Positions 1 to 10,063 of a DNA stretch of 64,000 nucleotides are shown here, one piece after another. The DNA comes from Macrophomina tecta (lineage: Eukaryota; Ascomycota; Dothideomycetes; Botryosphaeriales; Botryosphaeriaceae): the NCBI GenBank assembly GCA_024180945.1, contig JAKSGN010000013.1, forward strand, positions 372,001-436,000, written 5' to 3'. How positions within the stretch are numbered: the first letter of the stretch is position 1; each line of letters starts with the position of its first letter. The notes under the pieces were generated by a model. That model ran no database searches, was not told where the DNA came from, and worked only from the letters and a program-made list of their open reading frames with translations. The translations under genes and the position numbers were made by a program.

Positions 1-875
1 GGTGGTGGTGATGGTGGTGCTGACCTGGAGACTGATAGGGTACGCGTATGCACCGTCGCCTCGCCCAATCAACGCCCGCCGCCGCTTGGGCCACCTTCCG
101 CTCTCCATGCTGCCTGCAAGAACACCATTTCCACAACGCTCGTACTGAAAGATCCAGCGCCAGCATCGCTCGACGTCACCAGCTTTGAACAAACAGAATG
201 TCACCGGCTCGGGTCGAAACGCCACAACCCGCTTGGAGTTCAAGAGGGAGCGATATTCTCCAGAGCAATGGTCAGAGGCGGATGGGCGAACCAGTGAAAT
301 AGCCCGAGGCTAGGTATAGCCAGTCCGGGGCGATCCCGACTCTGTCGTAAATTATCCCCTTTCCGTCACCCAGAACCCTGCCAACTACAGCAAGACCCCG
401 GTACCCTACAGTCACAGCACTCTGCCTGAAACCTTTGAATGTCACCGCATCATCAATGGAGAGTTGGGAAGGTCCGTCGAACGTGAATACTCGAAGCAGT
501 TGCGACATTCGAGACAGCTACCTCAGCTCATACGAGCTTGCATGCCACAGTTGCTGCGGCAGATGGCTACCTGAGCCAACCGGCGCTCGGCTATGAAGGG
601 ACGGGTAACTTTGGGAAGGATTCACGATTCTCCCAAAGACGTTTCCACCACGCCCCATGCCAGCTTGACATACAGCTTCCTCAGCCGAATTCCCTTGCCT
701 TCTGGCTTCGCCTTACGTCTGATTGGATCACAGTCTCGTGTGAAACCATTGAGTCCGGAGTTATGTGACCATCCTCCCAAACATCCTTCTTCCGACTCCC
801 ACCTCGCTTCCCTTTCCACCCAGACTCCAGGCCTTGATTCTTCAAGCAGCCGTCAAGACACCCACCAGCTTCCAA
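1..875. other. Left-edge region, no supported gene
   Basis: No frame here gives a recognisable protein. A 78-codon open frame on the minus strand (272-508) has no family resemblance and a weak start context. The last 350 bases are pyrimidine-rich, as expected for the promoter and leader of the SDHC-family gene that follows. A minus-strand gene cut by the left edge cannot be excluded. Confidence 0.5.
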
Positions 876-1478
876 ATGCTCCGCCAGAACACCCTCAGAC
901 ACCCTGCACGCCGTGCTGTGTCTCGAGTACGCCACGCCATTTCTACTACCACCATTTCCACCACCTCGAGGTACGCTTACCCCTCGCCACCCATTCTCCC
1001 AACACCTCTCACGTCCTCTCCCAGAAACCCCACCCCCGCCACCACCCGCCGCCCTTCAGGAAACGACCCCACCCTCAGCCTGCTCGAATCCCAGCGCCTC
1101 CGCCGCCCCGTCTCCCCCCACCTCTCCATCTATCGCCCGCAGCACACATGGTTCAACCCCTCCATCCTTGGGCGCGTCACCGGCTCGCTCCTCTCTGGCG
1201 GCCTGTACCTCTTCTTTGCCGCTTACGCGTGTGCACCCCTGCTCTGCTGGGATTTCAGCTCGCAAAACGTCGTCGTCGCCGCCGCCGCACTGCCGGCCGC
1301 GGCGACCGTGGGAGCGAAGTCGTTGCTCGGGTTTGCGGGCTCATTTCACTGTGCCAACGGTGTCCGGCACTTGGTGTGGGACTGTGGTAAGCGGCTGAAC
1401 AATGTCGCGGTGCGGAGGAGCGGGTGGGTGGTCATTGGCGTGAGTGTGTGCGGGGCGGTTGCGGGGGCGATGTGGTGA
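876..1478 (+). CDS. sdhC: Succinate dehydrogenase cytochrome b subunit (SDHC family), divergent
   Basis: Membrane anchor subunit of mitochondrial complex II, which helps bind heme b and ubiquinone. The 200-aa product has an Arg-rich, Ser/Thr-rich N-terminus fitting a mitochondrial presequence. The family signature RPVSPHLSIYRPQ follows at about 77-89, then SILGRVTG (96-103), FHCANGVRHLVWD (157-169) and three hydrophobic segments. Ser96 and Arg100 sit where the quinone-site Ser and Arg occur in the family, and His158 fits the heme-ligand position. The residue before Arg100 is Gly, where Asn (fungi) or His (bacteria) is usual as I recall it, so this may be a divergent paralogue. A frame-neutral 54-nt stretch at 971-1024 has intron-like ends (GTACGC...CCCAG). 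Splicing it would only shorten the presequence by 18 residues. The ATG at 876 is chosen because upstream in-frame codons do not extend the presequence sensibly. Confidence 0.85.
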   Translation: MLRQNTLRHPARRAVSRVRHAISTTTISTTSRYAYPSPPILPTPLTSSPRNPTPATTRRPSGNDPTLSLLESQRLRRPVSPHLSIYRPQHTWFNPSILGRVTGSLLSGGLYLFFAAYACAPLLCWDFSSQNVVVAAAALPAAATVGAKSLLGFAGSFHCANGVRHLVWDCGKRLNNVAVRRSGWVVIGVSVCGAVAGAMW

Positions 1479-1652
1479 GGATGGGAGGAGACTGTGTTAC
1501 ATGTGAAAGTACGGAACGGTAGCTGGTGTTGAAGTGCCTATGAGGAATCAATTTGTCCTTTCTTCTTCTTCTTTTTTTTTTTCTCCCTCTCCCCCCCTCT
1601 CGATTCGTCGTAGACCTTCCTTAGTTGTGCAGGAGGCTCTTGATCATGTTCT

Positions 1653-2645
1653 TCAAGAAGGCTCGTTTGTCGGCTGCGTAGCCGGCTGTGGGCTTCTTCC
1701 CCCCGATACCATCCGGATCCAGGTATATTTTGGAGCACTGGCAGACCGGTTCCGCTGGAATGAAGGATATTCCCAGTTCATGTATAGCATTGCCAGGGCC
1801 ATTGGCGCGGCGTCGAATACGTAGAGGAAGACCTCGTGCGTGAAGAAGTATCCGTCAAAGCCCTGGGCGTATTCGACGATCCGGAATATTGAACGGATGA
1901 TGATGAGGACGCTGACGATGAAAATCGACTTCAAGTGGTGCTGCCAGCGGATTTGCGAGTGCTTCTGCTTCTTGGCCGGCGGCAAGGCATCCACTCGTTG
2001 GTAGAAGCTTGCTGCGACAACGACGAAAAAGCCGTAGGTTGACAGCTGCATGATCAGACCACCAACTATAATGTGCTTTCCCATCCCATTCTCAAGATTG
2101 ATTGCCATGAATCCGCCACCTGTCCCGAAGTCAGTACTCTGTTACGGTCTTTGGAAATATTCACGGAAGCGTACCAACACAGATCATCAAGAAAGCGAAC
2201 ACATCCGAGAAGACGAAGAAGATCGCAATCCATCGCCTTTTGATGATTGAGTATGCTTCAGCGTTGGTCATGGCGATAATACGACCGAGCATTGAATATA
2301 TTGAAGCAGCAGCAAAGGAGGGGGCAATAAGGATGCAGATGCTTTGCGTGATGCACGGGCCTATCCACCATTCATATTTTCTCTGCATCGCTGAGGCGGA
2401 GCGGGCTGCGTATCCGACCAACTCAACTGATAAAACATTAGATAAGAAGCCGCTGAGATGTTCGAGGGCCCGGTTGACTGACGAAGACTACCCAGCACGA
2501 ACCCCGTCATGAACCATGCTCTATTGTGGAATAGTTGGTAGACGTGAAGAGTGGATGATAGAGCAAACAAGATGCAAAATATACCCGCTCCTACCAGAGT
2601 AGGCTCGTATTCGTAAAAATGGTAGTCCATTTCTGTGCCGGCCAT
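1653..2645 (-). CDS. RTA1-like seven-TM membrane protein
   Basis: Exons (minus strand): 2645-2492, 2426-2175 and 2119-1653, giving 290 aa. Both introns (65 and 55 nt) have GT..AG ends and keep frame. The product has the RTA1 family layout: an acidic extracellular N-terminus, then about seven hydrophobic segments, with the exon-exon stretches FVLVELVGYAAR and ICVGGGFMA matching the family's conserved TM motifs. RTA1/RSB1 proteins are fungal plasma-membrane proteins linked to sterol-drug tolerance and lipid translocation; the substrate of this member is unknown. The start at 2645 is preferred over the in-frame ATG at 2663 because of its better context (A at -3, G at +4). The tail after the last TM is basic and Ser/Pro-rich. 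The gene points toward the SDHC gene's 3' end. Confidence 0.85.
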
Positions 2646-3754
2646 CTTGCAACAAGCTGGCATGAGAGGGTGTGGGAGACCGTGATATATATAAATGATA
2701 GCGACCGCGTGGTTCGCCAATCTCTTAGCCAACGCGGCATTTGGCCTATTTCTAACTGGGAAATGCGGTCTGTTAAGCACGGATCATATTCGGTTTCCGT
2801 ATCCACTCGTGTTCGCATTGCACGGAATGGACCAATCCGATTGCAAATTTCCTCGCTTTTAGACTGTGAATCCGGAGAATGGCCCGCAAATGCAATGGCC
2901 AACGCACGTTTAAAAAATAGGTTCGACCGTTTCGACGAAGCCTCAGAGCAGCTGCCCGGCGCCCGAAAGACCGGATATGTGGGATCACTCGAATCTCAGG
3001 GCTCTAATTGCCAATTACTCGAACGAGGTGAGCATTCCGTACTTGGTAAGGAACATACTTCATCCCCTCAGCACATGCACACTAAATACCGTTAGCCTCG
3101 TACCTGAAAGCTCCTTGCCTCATTCAGTCTTGCTGGAGATCGGTTGCAAATTTCTGTACATGGCAAATAGGGGGGAACAATTTCGACCAAGGCTCGCTCA
3201 ATTTTCAGCAGAGAGTCGCGCATATCAGCAGATGTTTTGTGTCTCACAAGAGCTTACTGTTGAGTCTATTTTCTCGGCAGACTCCCAATTCGGGCTAGTG
3301 CCCGAAGGAGTCATCTCCCTACCCGTCCGCCCACAAGCCTCATCGCCCGCCAACTACGGAACATCGCCCCCACCTGATGACCAACAAGGCCGCCGATGCT
3401 TAGCGATGATTGAGGCGGTGCGGCTTTTGCTGAGTCGTCCGGACTCGCCGTGTCGACACAGGAAAATGCGAGGACCGCAAGGCTGAGGGCAGTGCGGGAG
3501 AAGGCTGCTGAACCATTGGTCGAGCATCACACTCAGCAGCCATGGCGGCGATGCTGTGCCCGATGCAGGTAAGAGCGGACGCGAAACATCGCAGCAATCA
3601 TGGCCTTGCCGCTAGTGTGGCGCCTGCAAGACAAGCTGACGGCTCGCCAAGGAACGCCGTCAGCCGCTGGGATCACCAGTGCATATGACACCCCAGCAGC
3701 CCCCGGTCTCGCTGCCAGCGTTGCAAGGCCATTGCACTGCTCTTCACGTCCGCA
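2646..3754. other. Divergent intergenic region, no gene seen
   Basis: About 1.1 kb between the RTA1-like gene (minus) and the next plus-strand gene. Several open frames of 70-170 codons overlap each other in different frames, but none shows domain-like sequence or a convincing exon structure. It probably holds both promoters. Confidence 0.5.
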
Positions 3755-5707
3755 ATGCAGCACGAGTTTCATCAGGACCCGTCGGAGCCAGCCCGGTATG
3801 GAGAGCGCCGCCGCCGCACTGGCTTCTTCCGCATCCTGCAGGCCTGGTACTTCTTCCCTTTCCATGCCATCCTCGTCATAGCTCTCGGCCTCACTGCTCT
3901 GTTGGTTCTGGAGGGCAAGACATTCCCAAGCTCAGCGGATGCGCCCATCGGATCCACCATATCGCACATTTTCCGCGGCAAACTACGGCAAGCCGATGTT
4001 ACAACCCTCATTTCGGCCGCACTGGTGCTCATACGCCTCACACTCAATGTGTGCTCAGCAACCGCCGCTCATAGATCCATCTTCATACTCCTGGAGAAAT
4101 GCGGCATCACCCTGCGAGAAATCGAGCGCATTTTTGCCTTCGAGCAAGGGCCTTTGGGAACCAACAGATTCAAAGTCGGGGTTGTCGCTTTGCTCCTCCT
4201 CCTCGTCCCAGCCCAGCTAAGTGCGCCGCTTGCTCAAGGCGCTGTTACCTGGAATCCGCAGCTATCCTTGAAGCCAGCAGACTTCAATGTCAGCCTCTTT
4301 GTTGCCACAGATGGTCCAGACTTCGTCTACTTCCAAAGCCGTTCTAGCAATCGAGAATTTTCCGTCCGAAGAGCATCTGGACTCGCCGTAATTCACCGCT
4401 TTGGACCTGACTTTTACTCCGTCTTCGATGCGGAGAAGAAAGTCCCCAGCAGACGCTGGGCTCCAGCCTTCAGTGAGCACGAGCCATCCGACCACACCAA
4501 GGGATATAAAGCGCTGCCTGACAATACAACCGTTGCCAACACCACTCTGCCGTATTTCCGCATAAGCGACTTCAATTGGATCGACTACGATGACAGCCTT
4601 GCGGATTTCCTGGACAACGACAATGGACTGTTTAACGTCACTGGGCAGCAGAATCCCATCACGACTCCTCTACTCGGTAACGCTGTTTTACTGCGCAGCT
4701 CTCCAATGGACGCTTGGCTCTCTAGTTGGCCCAAACCTACTCTCTTGAACTCTACCTACAAGGTCGCTATCCTCGCAGAGCAGTTAGAAGACGGGGCCTC
4801 GACCGGCAATTGTACCGGGTTCAGCACAAAATTTGGCTCTCTCCCAGACAAGAAACAATACAGCAGCAAAGGAAACTGTTACCTGTTTGGCGAAGTGTCA
4901 GTCGTGGCGGGAAGCACCCGGTGCTTCGACTGTTCTATTATCGCTTCAGGTGTTGTCGAGCGACCAGGCAACGCGACCTTCGATTTCGTCGTATCCGATG
5001 ACACACTCGTGGACCTCGTCATGGGCATGCTTCCGGAGACAATGCTTGCCATCATCACCGCCAACGCCACGTACGCACCTACCTGGGATAACCTCGACGG
5101 CTTCGTGGCCGGCGCGTTCTCAGCCGCTTACCAGGCGTCCTGGAACGACCTGACCGACCGCTTCCTCGGTGGGCAAACCAGCACGAACATCAGTCTCCCC
5201 AGCTACCCCTCCCGGGCGGATATTGACGCGCAAAGAGTTAAGATCTGGATGGCGCTGCACCTCCTCGTCGTGCTATCCGGCCTCATCCTCGCGGCGCTCC
5301 AATCCCGCTGCTACCAGCCCGCCGTCGTCGACTTCCCCTCCGCCTGCCTGCTCACCGACGCCTCGTCCGTCATCAGGAGCAGCGACGCCTCGGACGTCCG
5401 CACGACGGCGTATATCACGTCGGCGCAGAGCGCGCGGATCGGCAGGCTGATACTGCGCGAGGACGGCTCCAGCGACCTGTCGAGCCGCTACCGCGTGCTG
5501 AAGCGGAAGAAAGACGGCGACAGGGGCCAGGAGCTGCGGTTCCGGCGCGCGACTGCGAAGCGCGAGTCGTGGAGTGACTTGTCGTTGTTGTCAAGGGGCT
5601 CGACGCTGTACGATAGGGTGCCGTCGGCCCAGTCGACGCCGCAGACGGGTCAGAGCTGGCAGTCTTATTCGCCTGGCTCTGCTCGGAGGCCGCCGTCGCG
5701 GGAGTGA
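3755..5707 (+). CDS. Fungal multi-TM protein with large glycosylated ectodomain, function unknown
   Basis: Single-exon 650-aa protein. Three hydrophobic segments lie in the N-terminal quarter (about 36-54, 82-100 and 140-158) and one near 497-517. Between the third and fourth is a roughly 330-residue domain with at least nine N-glycosylation sequons (NxS/T) and several Cys, so it is very likely extracellular or lumenal. The C-terminal 130 residues are Ser- and Arg-rich and presumably cytosolic. This architecture is common among uncharacterised surface proteins of filamentous ascomycetes; no catalytic motif is visible. The first Met in the frame (3755) is followed directly by the hydrophilic N-terminus and TM1. 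It resembles the gene at 31172-33697 only in layout, not clearly in sequence. Confidence 0.75.
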   Translation: MQHEFHQDPSEPARYGERRRRTGFFRILQAWYFFPFHAILVIALGLTALLVLEGKTFPSSADAPIGSTISHIFRGKLRQADVTTLISAALVLIRLTLNVCSATAAHRSIFILLEKCGITLREIERIFAFEQGPLGTNRFKVGVVALLLLLVPAQLSAPLAQGAVTWNPQLSLKPADFNVSLFVATDGPDFVYFQSRSSNREFSVRRASGLAVIHRFGPDFYSVFDAEKKVPSRRWAPAFSEHEPSDHTKGYKALPDNTTVANTTLPYFRISDFNWIDYDDSLADFLDNDNGLFNVTGQQNPITTPLLGNAVLLRSSPMDAWLSSWPKPTLLNSTYKVAILAEQLEDGASTGNCTGFSTKFGSLPDKKQYSSKGNCYLFGEVSVVAGSTRCFDCSIIASGVVERPGNATFDFVVSDDTLVDLVMGMLPETMLAIITANATYAPTWDNLDGFVAGAFSAAYQASWNDLTDRFLGGQTSTNISLPSYPSRADIDAQRVKIWMALHLLVVLSGLILAALQSRCYQPAVVDFPSACLLTDASSVIRSSDASDVRTTAYITSAQSARIGRLILREDGSSDLSSRYRVLKRKKDGDRGQELRFRRATAKRESWSDLSLLSRGSTLYDRVPSAQSTPQTGQSWQSYSPGSARRPPSRE

Positions 5708-6215
5708 GTGGTGTGATTGATTGGTTGAATCTGTTCGTATGGGCGTATATCAGGAAGAAAATCTTCAGACTGCAACATGATGGGCTGCTGAAATCGCGTC
5801 CGGAGTTTTCATTTCAACGCCGTCGTCTCCCCGATCTCTTCACTGTCGTTACGCTACGTGGCGTGTTTCTCTTCTACCACGTATTCGGAGAGCGTACCTC
5901 ACAATTTTTTTTTTTTTCCTTGCTATATTTGCCAAACGCTTTTGGATTCATGCATTGTTTCGGGTATGTGGTCATCCGTGGCGTTCCGAGCCGCCTAAAC
6001 TCTATTTCCCAATTCCTGCCCCCACAGTAAAGCTATAAAACGCCGCCTACTGCCGGCCGCGAATCCATCAGTCATCCAACCGACCAACAAAATCTCTCAA
6101 TCTCTCTTCCCACCACGAATCTCGGAACAAAAATTCAAAGAAAACAAGGACCAAAACAAGGGACAAAAACTGCCAACGCACCACACCAATCAAACTAGCA
6201 ACCCTTCACGAGCCA
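5708..6215. other. Intergenic region
   Basis: 3' region of the preceding gene and promoter/leader of the DUF7704 gene. A TATA-like 'gctataaaac' at about 6030 and a long A-rich stretch precede the next ATG. No gene seen. Confidence 0.5.
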
Positions 6216-6285
6216 GGAAAGGAAAAGAAAAAGAAAAAGAAAAAGAAAAAGAAAAAGCAAAAAAAAAAAAAAGAAGAAGAAGAAC
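6216..6285. repeat. Purine microsatellite (GAAAAA)n / A-tract / (GAA)n
   Basis: About 70 bases of A-rich purine repeat lie immediately 5' of the ATG at 6287: a GAAAAA-like hexamer in tandem, then a run of A, then GAA triplets. They would lie in the 5' leader of the DUF7704 gene. Such tracts are length-variable and prone to assembly error. Confidence 0.9.
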
Positions 6286-6286
6286 C

Positions 6287-6787
6287 ATGCCGGCCAAATC
6301 CAGACCGACAGTAACCAAACCCAGCCCCATCCCCCTCCCCTACCGCCTCTTCTTCACCTGGATCGAGCCCCTCTCCGCCCTCTTCGGTGCCTACCTCTAC
6401 CTCTTCGCCCCGACTTTCCTCCTCCCCTCGCTGATCCCCACCCCGCTCCACCCCCTGCTCGCGTCTGGGCCCTCGCCCGTCGAAACGATGCTCCTCTGGC
6501 AAGTCGGCTCGCTCTACATCGTGTTCTTCTTCGTCGAGTTCGTCTTCCTGCGATATGCCGGGAGCGGGCGGCCCGACGTGTGGAGGATCGTCGTGGCGGC
6601 GATCCTGTTCGGCAGCGATTGGGGGCACATCTGGAGCTTCAAGGTCCTGGGCGAAGCCGCGGGGATGCGGGCGGATTGGTGGTGGTGGCCGGGCGCGTGG
6701 GAGCGGTGGGAGGACTGGGGGAATTTGGGGACGCTGTGGTTCGGGGTCGGCATGCGGGTGGCGTTTTTGTTGGGGGTTGGGTTGTAG
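6287..6787 (+). CDS. DUF7704-type small integral membrane protein
   Basis: 166-aa single-exon protein. It opens with a short Ser/Thr/Pro segment and then LPYRLFFTWIEPLSA (about 20-34), the hallmark start of the fungal DUF7704 family. About four hydrophobic segments follow: 27-48, 68-90 with LLWQVGSLYIVFFFVEF, 99-120, and a C-terminal one at about 148-165. A Trp-rich stretch (residues about 128-144) precedes the last segment, as in relatives. Function unknown. Its length matches the family, so it is probably complete. Convergent with the oxidoreductase gene at 7261-8590. Confidence 0.8.
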   Translation: MPAKSRPTVTKPSPIPLPYRLFFTWIEPLSALFGAYLYLFAPTFLLPSLIPTPLHPLLASGPSPVETMLLWQVGSLYIVFFFVEFVFLRYAGSGRPDVWRIVVAAILFGSDWGHIWSFKVLGEAAGMRADWWWWPGAWERWEDWGNLGTLWFGVGMRVAFLLGVGL

Positions 6788-7260
6788 AGAAGAACGGACC
6801 AGGAGGGGAGAAGGAGGTCATTTGGTGTGGGCTTGGAAGGACGGGAGCATGGTGGGTGGAGAGAGGGGAGAGAGCGGGAGAGAGGCTTCTTCTCGAGTGT
6901 TCCTGCAGGGCGCGCTGGGGCTTGGTGGATGGAGTTTTTGTTGAAATGGGAATTCAAAATGTCAATATGGGATGTCAATGTGGGATGTCAATTTGATGAT
7001 GAAAAAGGAGTGCGGTTCTTAGAATCGGGGTCTTCAATGCCGAGACAGGGTCCAAAAAAGGGTCCTGCCCAGGGTTCTGTAGATCTACAGGGTCTGTTGA
7101 AATGATGCACAGGGCTCGGTCAAAGTGAGGCATTGAAGCACAGTGGAAGCTGCCACCACCACACAGCAAAGACACCTCATGGGGCCAGTCCAAGTCATTC
7201 ATCAATACGTGTTTCTCATTTCTAAAGCAGGGATTCTCAAATTCTTAGACCCGGCAGCAT
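6788..7260. other. Convergent 3' intergenic region
   Basis: Lies between the 3' ends of the DUF7704 gene (plus) and the oxidoreductase gene (minus). The first part is GA-rich. Around 7015-7105 are short imperfect repeats of 'gggtc' and 'ctgt' words. No gene seen. Confidence 0.5.
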
Positions 7261-8590
7261 CTACAGCGCAACCGGGTAATCCGTAGTCTCGATCTTACTC
7301 GGGTACTTCAGCCCGGCCTGCCTCCTCACTTCATCCATCACCTCCATAATCACAACACTCTCGTCCAGGCTCTCATACTTGCCCTCCTTCCTGCCCTCGA
7401 CGATGGCGCTGGCCGCCTCGTCCGCCTCCCAGAACATGCCGTGGCCTTCACCTTCAGCATTGACACTGTCGCCGAATCCGTTGAACCAGCCGGAGCCCTT
7501 ACCCGGGCCGGGCTGGGGCCACTCCTTGTCCTCGACGGTGCCGTCACGGAGGACGAGACGCGTCTTGGTGGGGCGGTACAGCGGGGGGTAGATCTGGATC
7601 TCGCCCTTGTCGCCCTGGACGCGGCAGGCAGGGCCAGCGCTGTCGCGGTCGCCCTTGGAGTCCGTCGCGTAGCGGATACCCGTAGTAGCAACACCGTGCA
7701 CGCCATGGGGGAAAGAGAGCAAGATGGTAGTCAGCTCGTCGGCGGCGCCGGTGGCCTCGTACAGCTTGGTCTGGGAGAGGACGGTGGGCGGCTTGCGCTG
7801 GGCCTCGGGCAGCGTGGTGTAGACGGTCTGGAAGACCCAGGTCAGAGAGTAGATGCCCAGGTCGAGCAGGGCGCCGCCGGCCAGGTCCGGGTTGACCATG
7901 CGGTGCTTGCCGTCGGCGAACGACTGCTCCGGGTCCAGCGCGTGGCTGTTGTCGGCCGAAACGCGCTGGACGGTGCCGATCTTGCCGGAGCTGATGATGT
8001 CGCGCACGTAGACCGACAGGGGGAAGTAGCGCGTCCAGACAGCCTCCATGAGGAAGAGGTTCTGCGTGAAGCGTGATACGTTAGGTCGGAACTCAAGCAA
8101 GGATCATTGGGCGGGGGTCGTCGAGACCGGAGAATGCTCAGTCGAGTGTAGGGAAAAGGCGAGGACTGTGGGCCAGGTGCAAGTAAAAGCGGCAACATAC
8201 CTTTTCCCTCGCCTTCTGGACGAGCTTCTTTGCTTGAGCAGCGTTCACGGTAAAAGCTTTCTCACACAGCACGTTCTTGCCGGCCTCGAGGCAGAGCATG
8301 GCATTCTGGTAGTGATGGGAGTGAGGAGTAGCAACATAGATTATGTCAATGTTGGGATCCTTCACGAGCTCCTCGTAGGAACCGTAGGCCTTGGCGGAGG
8401 AGGGAGCGCCGACCTCCTCCAGGAACTTTGCCGCGCGGTCCGCGCTGGAGGAGCTGGCAGCGGCGACAATGGCGTGCTTGATGTGAGTGACACCACGAGT
8501 CTTGGGGTCGGCAGTGAGGTCCTTGGCGAAGGTTTTGGCGATTCCGCCAGTGGCGAGGATTCCCCAGCGGACTTCCTTGGGGGGGGCCAT
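7261..8590 (-). CDS. Gfo/Idh/MocA family oxidoreductase (dihydrodiol / D-xylose dehydrogenase type)
   Basis: Two exons on the minus strand, 8590-8201 and 8061-7261, joined in phase 0 across a 139-nt intron (GTATGT donor, CTAAC branch, CACGCAG acceptor), giving 396 aa. The N-terminal Rossmann motif is GILATGGIAKTF (10-21). The ATPHSHH stretch and the family catalytic Lys in CEKAFTVNAA (Lys111) follow. The C-terminal half carries the Gfo/Idh/MocA substrate domain with DLGIYSLTW. This branch includes dimeric dihydrodiol dehydrogenase and NADP-dependent D-xylose 1-dehydrogenase of fungi; the Lys-Ala-Phe variant in place of Lys-Pro fits that branch. Likely a cytosolic NADP(H)-dependent sugar or diol dehydrogenase; the substrate cannot be fixed from sequence. 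Confidence 0.88.
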
Positions 8591-9044
8591 TGTGTGGGAT
8601 GAAGGGGGTTTTTAGGAAAGCAATTGATCCAGGGTCGGGCGCAAGTAGATATAGAGAGTGAATGCGGGGTGAAAGTGGATTGGAGAATGGGAGGATTGGG
8701 GCAGGAGTGGCGGATATCAATCATAAAGATGGTGTGCCCCGCCATGGCGCCGGGAGCTCTGGCCTTCGATGATGCAAGTGGGGCATGGAAGCCGCAAGAA
8801 CAGCTGCCTGCCGCTCGCTGAAAGGCCGGTTCATGTGCGGCTAAGCCCCGGCGCGGGCTCTGCTTGCCCTTACAGGCTAAAGAAAGAAGGCCACAGTGCT
8901 GCCGACACTCCGCGGCGCACTCAGCCCGCCCCCGGGGCCGAGCCCGAGCCCGCGTCTCCGCTCCAGACACCGATCACGTAGCCGACGCGACGCACTCTTT
9001 GGTCATTGCTTCATTGCTCTATTATTTATTGCCCAGCACAACAT
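8591..9044. other. Intergenic region
   Basis: Promoter side of the oxidoreductase gene and 3' side of the ACC deaminase gene, both on the minus strand. The middle is GC-rich. No gene seen. Confidence 0.5.
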
Positions 9045-10063
9045 TCACCCCTCCTTGAACAGGTAGCTGTACGCGCTCAGCGCCGGCGCGCCGCCCAAGT
9101 GGGCGTACAGCACGCGCGAGCCCTCCGGGAACTCGCCGTTCTTCACCATCTGGATCATGCCGTCCATCGACTTGCCCTCGTACACGGGATCGGTCAGCAT
9201 GCCCTCGGTGCGGGCGCACAGCCGGATGGCCTCCATGGTGCCCTCGTTGGGCAGGCCGTACTCGGGCCCGCCGAAGCGCGTGTCCAGCACCACGTCGTCC
9301 TCGGTGATGTCGCGGCCCAGCTCGACCAGCTGCGCCGTGTTCTTCGCGATGCGGAGCACCTGCTCCTTGGTCTTTTCCGGCTTGGCCGACGCGTCGATGC
9401 CGATGACCCTGTTGGCGCGCCCGTCGGCCGCGAAGCCCACGATCATGCCCGCCTGCGTGCTGCCCGTCACCGCGCACACGACGATGTAGTCGAACTTGAA
9501 GCCCAGCTCCGCCTCCTGCTTGCGCACCTCCTCGGCGAAGCCCACGAAGCCCAGGCCGCCCTTGGGGTGCTCGGAACAGCCGGCCGGGATGGGGTAGGGC
9601 TTGCCGCCCTTGCTCTTGACCTCCTCCATGGCCTGCTCCCAGCGGGCCGGATGCCGATGTCGAAGCCGGCGGCATCGAGCTTGCAGTCGGCGCCTAGAAT
9701 GCGCGACAGCTCGATGTTGCCGACGCGGTCGTAGACGGCGTCGTGGTAGTTGACCCAGTTCTCCTGCACCAGCACGCACTTGAAGCCCAGGTGTGCCGCC
9801 ACCGCCGCCACTTGTCTGGTCTGGTTGGACTGGATGCCGCCAATCGACACGAGCGTGTCATAGCCGCCCTCGATGGCCTCGGGGATGATGTACTCGAGCT
9901 TGCGCGTCTTGTTGCCGCCGAAGGCCAGGCCCGAGTTGCAGTCCTCGCGCTTTGCGTACAGCTGCACCTTGCCGCCGAGGTGCTCTGAGAGGCGCTTGAG
10001 GTGCTGGATGGGCGTCGGGCCCTGGAAGGTGAGCTGCTGCTTGGGGAACTTGTCGAGCTTCAT
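9045..10063 (-). pseudogene. acdS: 1-Aminocyclopropane-1-carboxylate (ACC) deaminase with a frameshift
   Basis: The sequence encodes a PLP enzyme that opens the ACC ring to 2-oxobutyrate and ammonia. The family-typical start [10 protein letters not shown], the PLP Lys in [10 protein letters not shown] (Lys52), the [10 protein letters not shown] segment with the catalytic Ser (79), [28 protein letters not shown] and [12 protein letters not shown] are all present and well conserved. Total length (about 340 codons) matches the family. The frame breaks near 9651: codons before it read GFDIGIRP, while the family continuation WEQAMEEV lies in another frame. One base missing from a C run (or two extra) would explain it. 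No splice signals could bridge it. Strong conservation on both sides means either a very recent mutation or a base-call error. Confidence 0.85.

Noticed and set aside
272..508. 78-codon minus-strand frame at the left edge
   Set aside because: Weak start context, no recognisable family, and no convincing continuation through splicing.
593..1390. 265-codon plus-strand frame overlapping the SDHC-family gene
   Set aside because: Pro/Arg/His-rich shadow of the recognised SDHC frame; no domain.
7441..8076. 211-codon plus-strand frame opposite the oxidoreductase
   Set aside because: Antisense shadow produced by C-biased third positions of the real gene.
9045..10063. Explaining the ACC deaminase frame break by an intron
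   Set aside because: No GT..AG pair near 9651 can bridge the two frames, and the protein alignment around it leaves no residues to remove.
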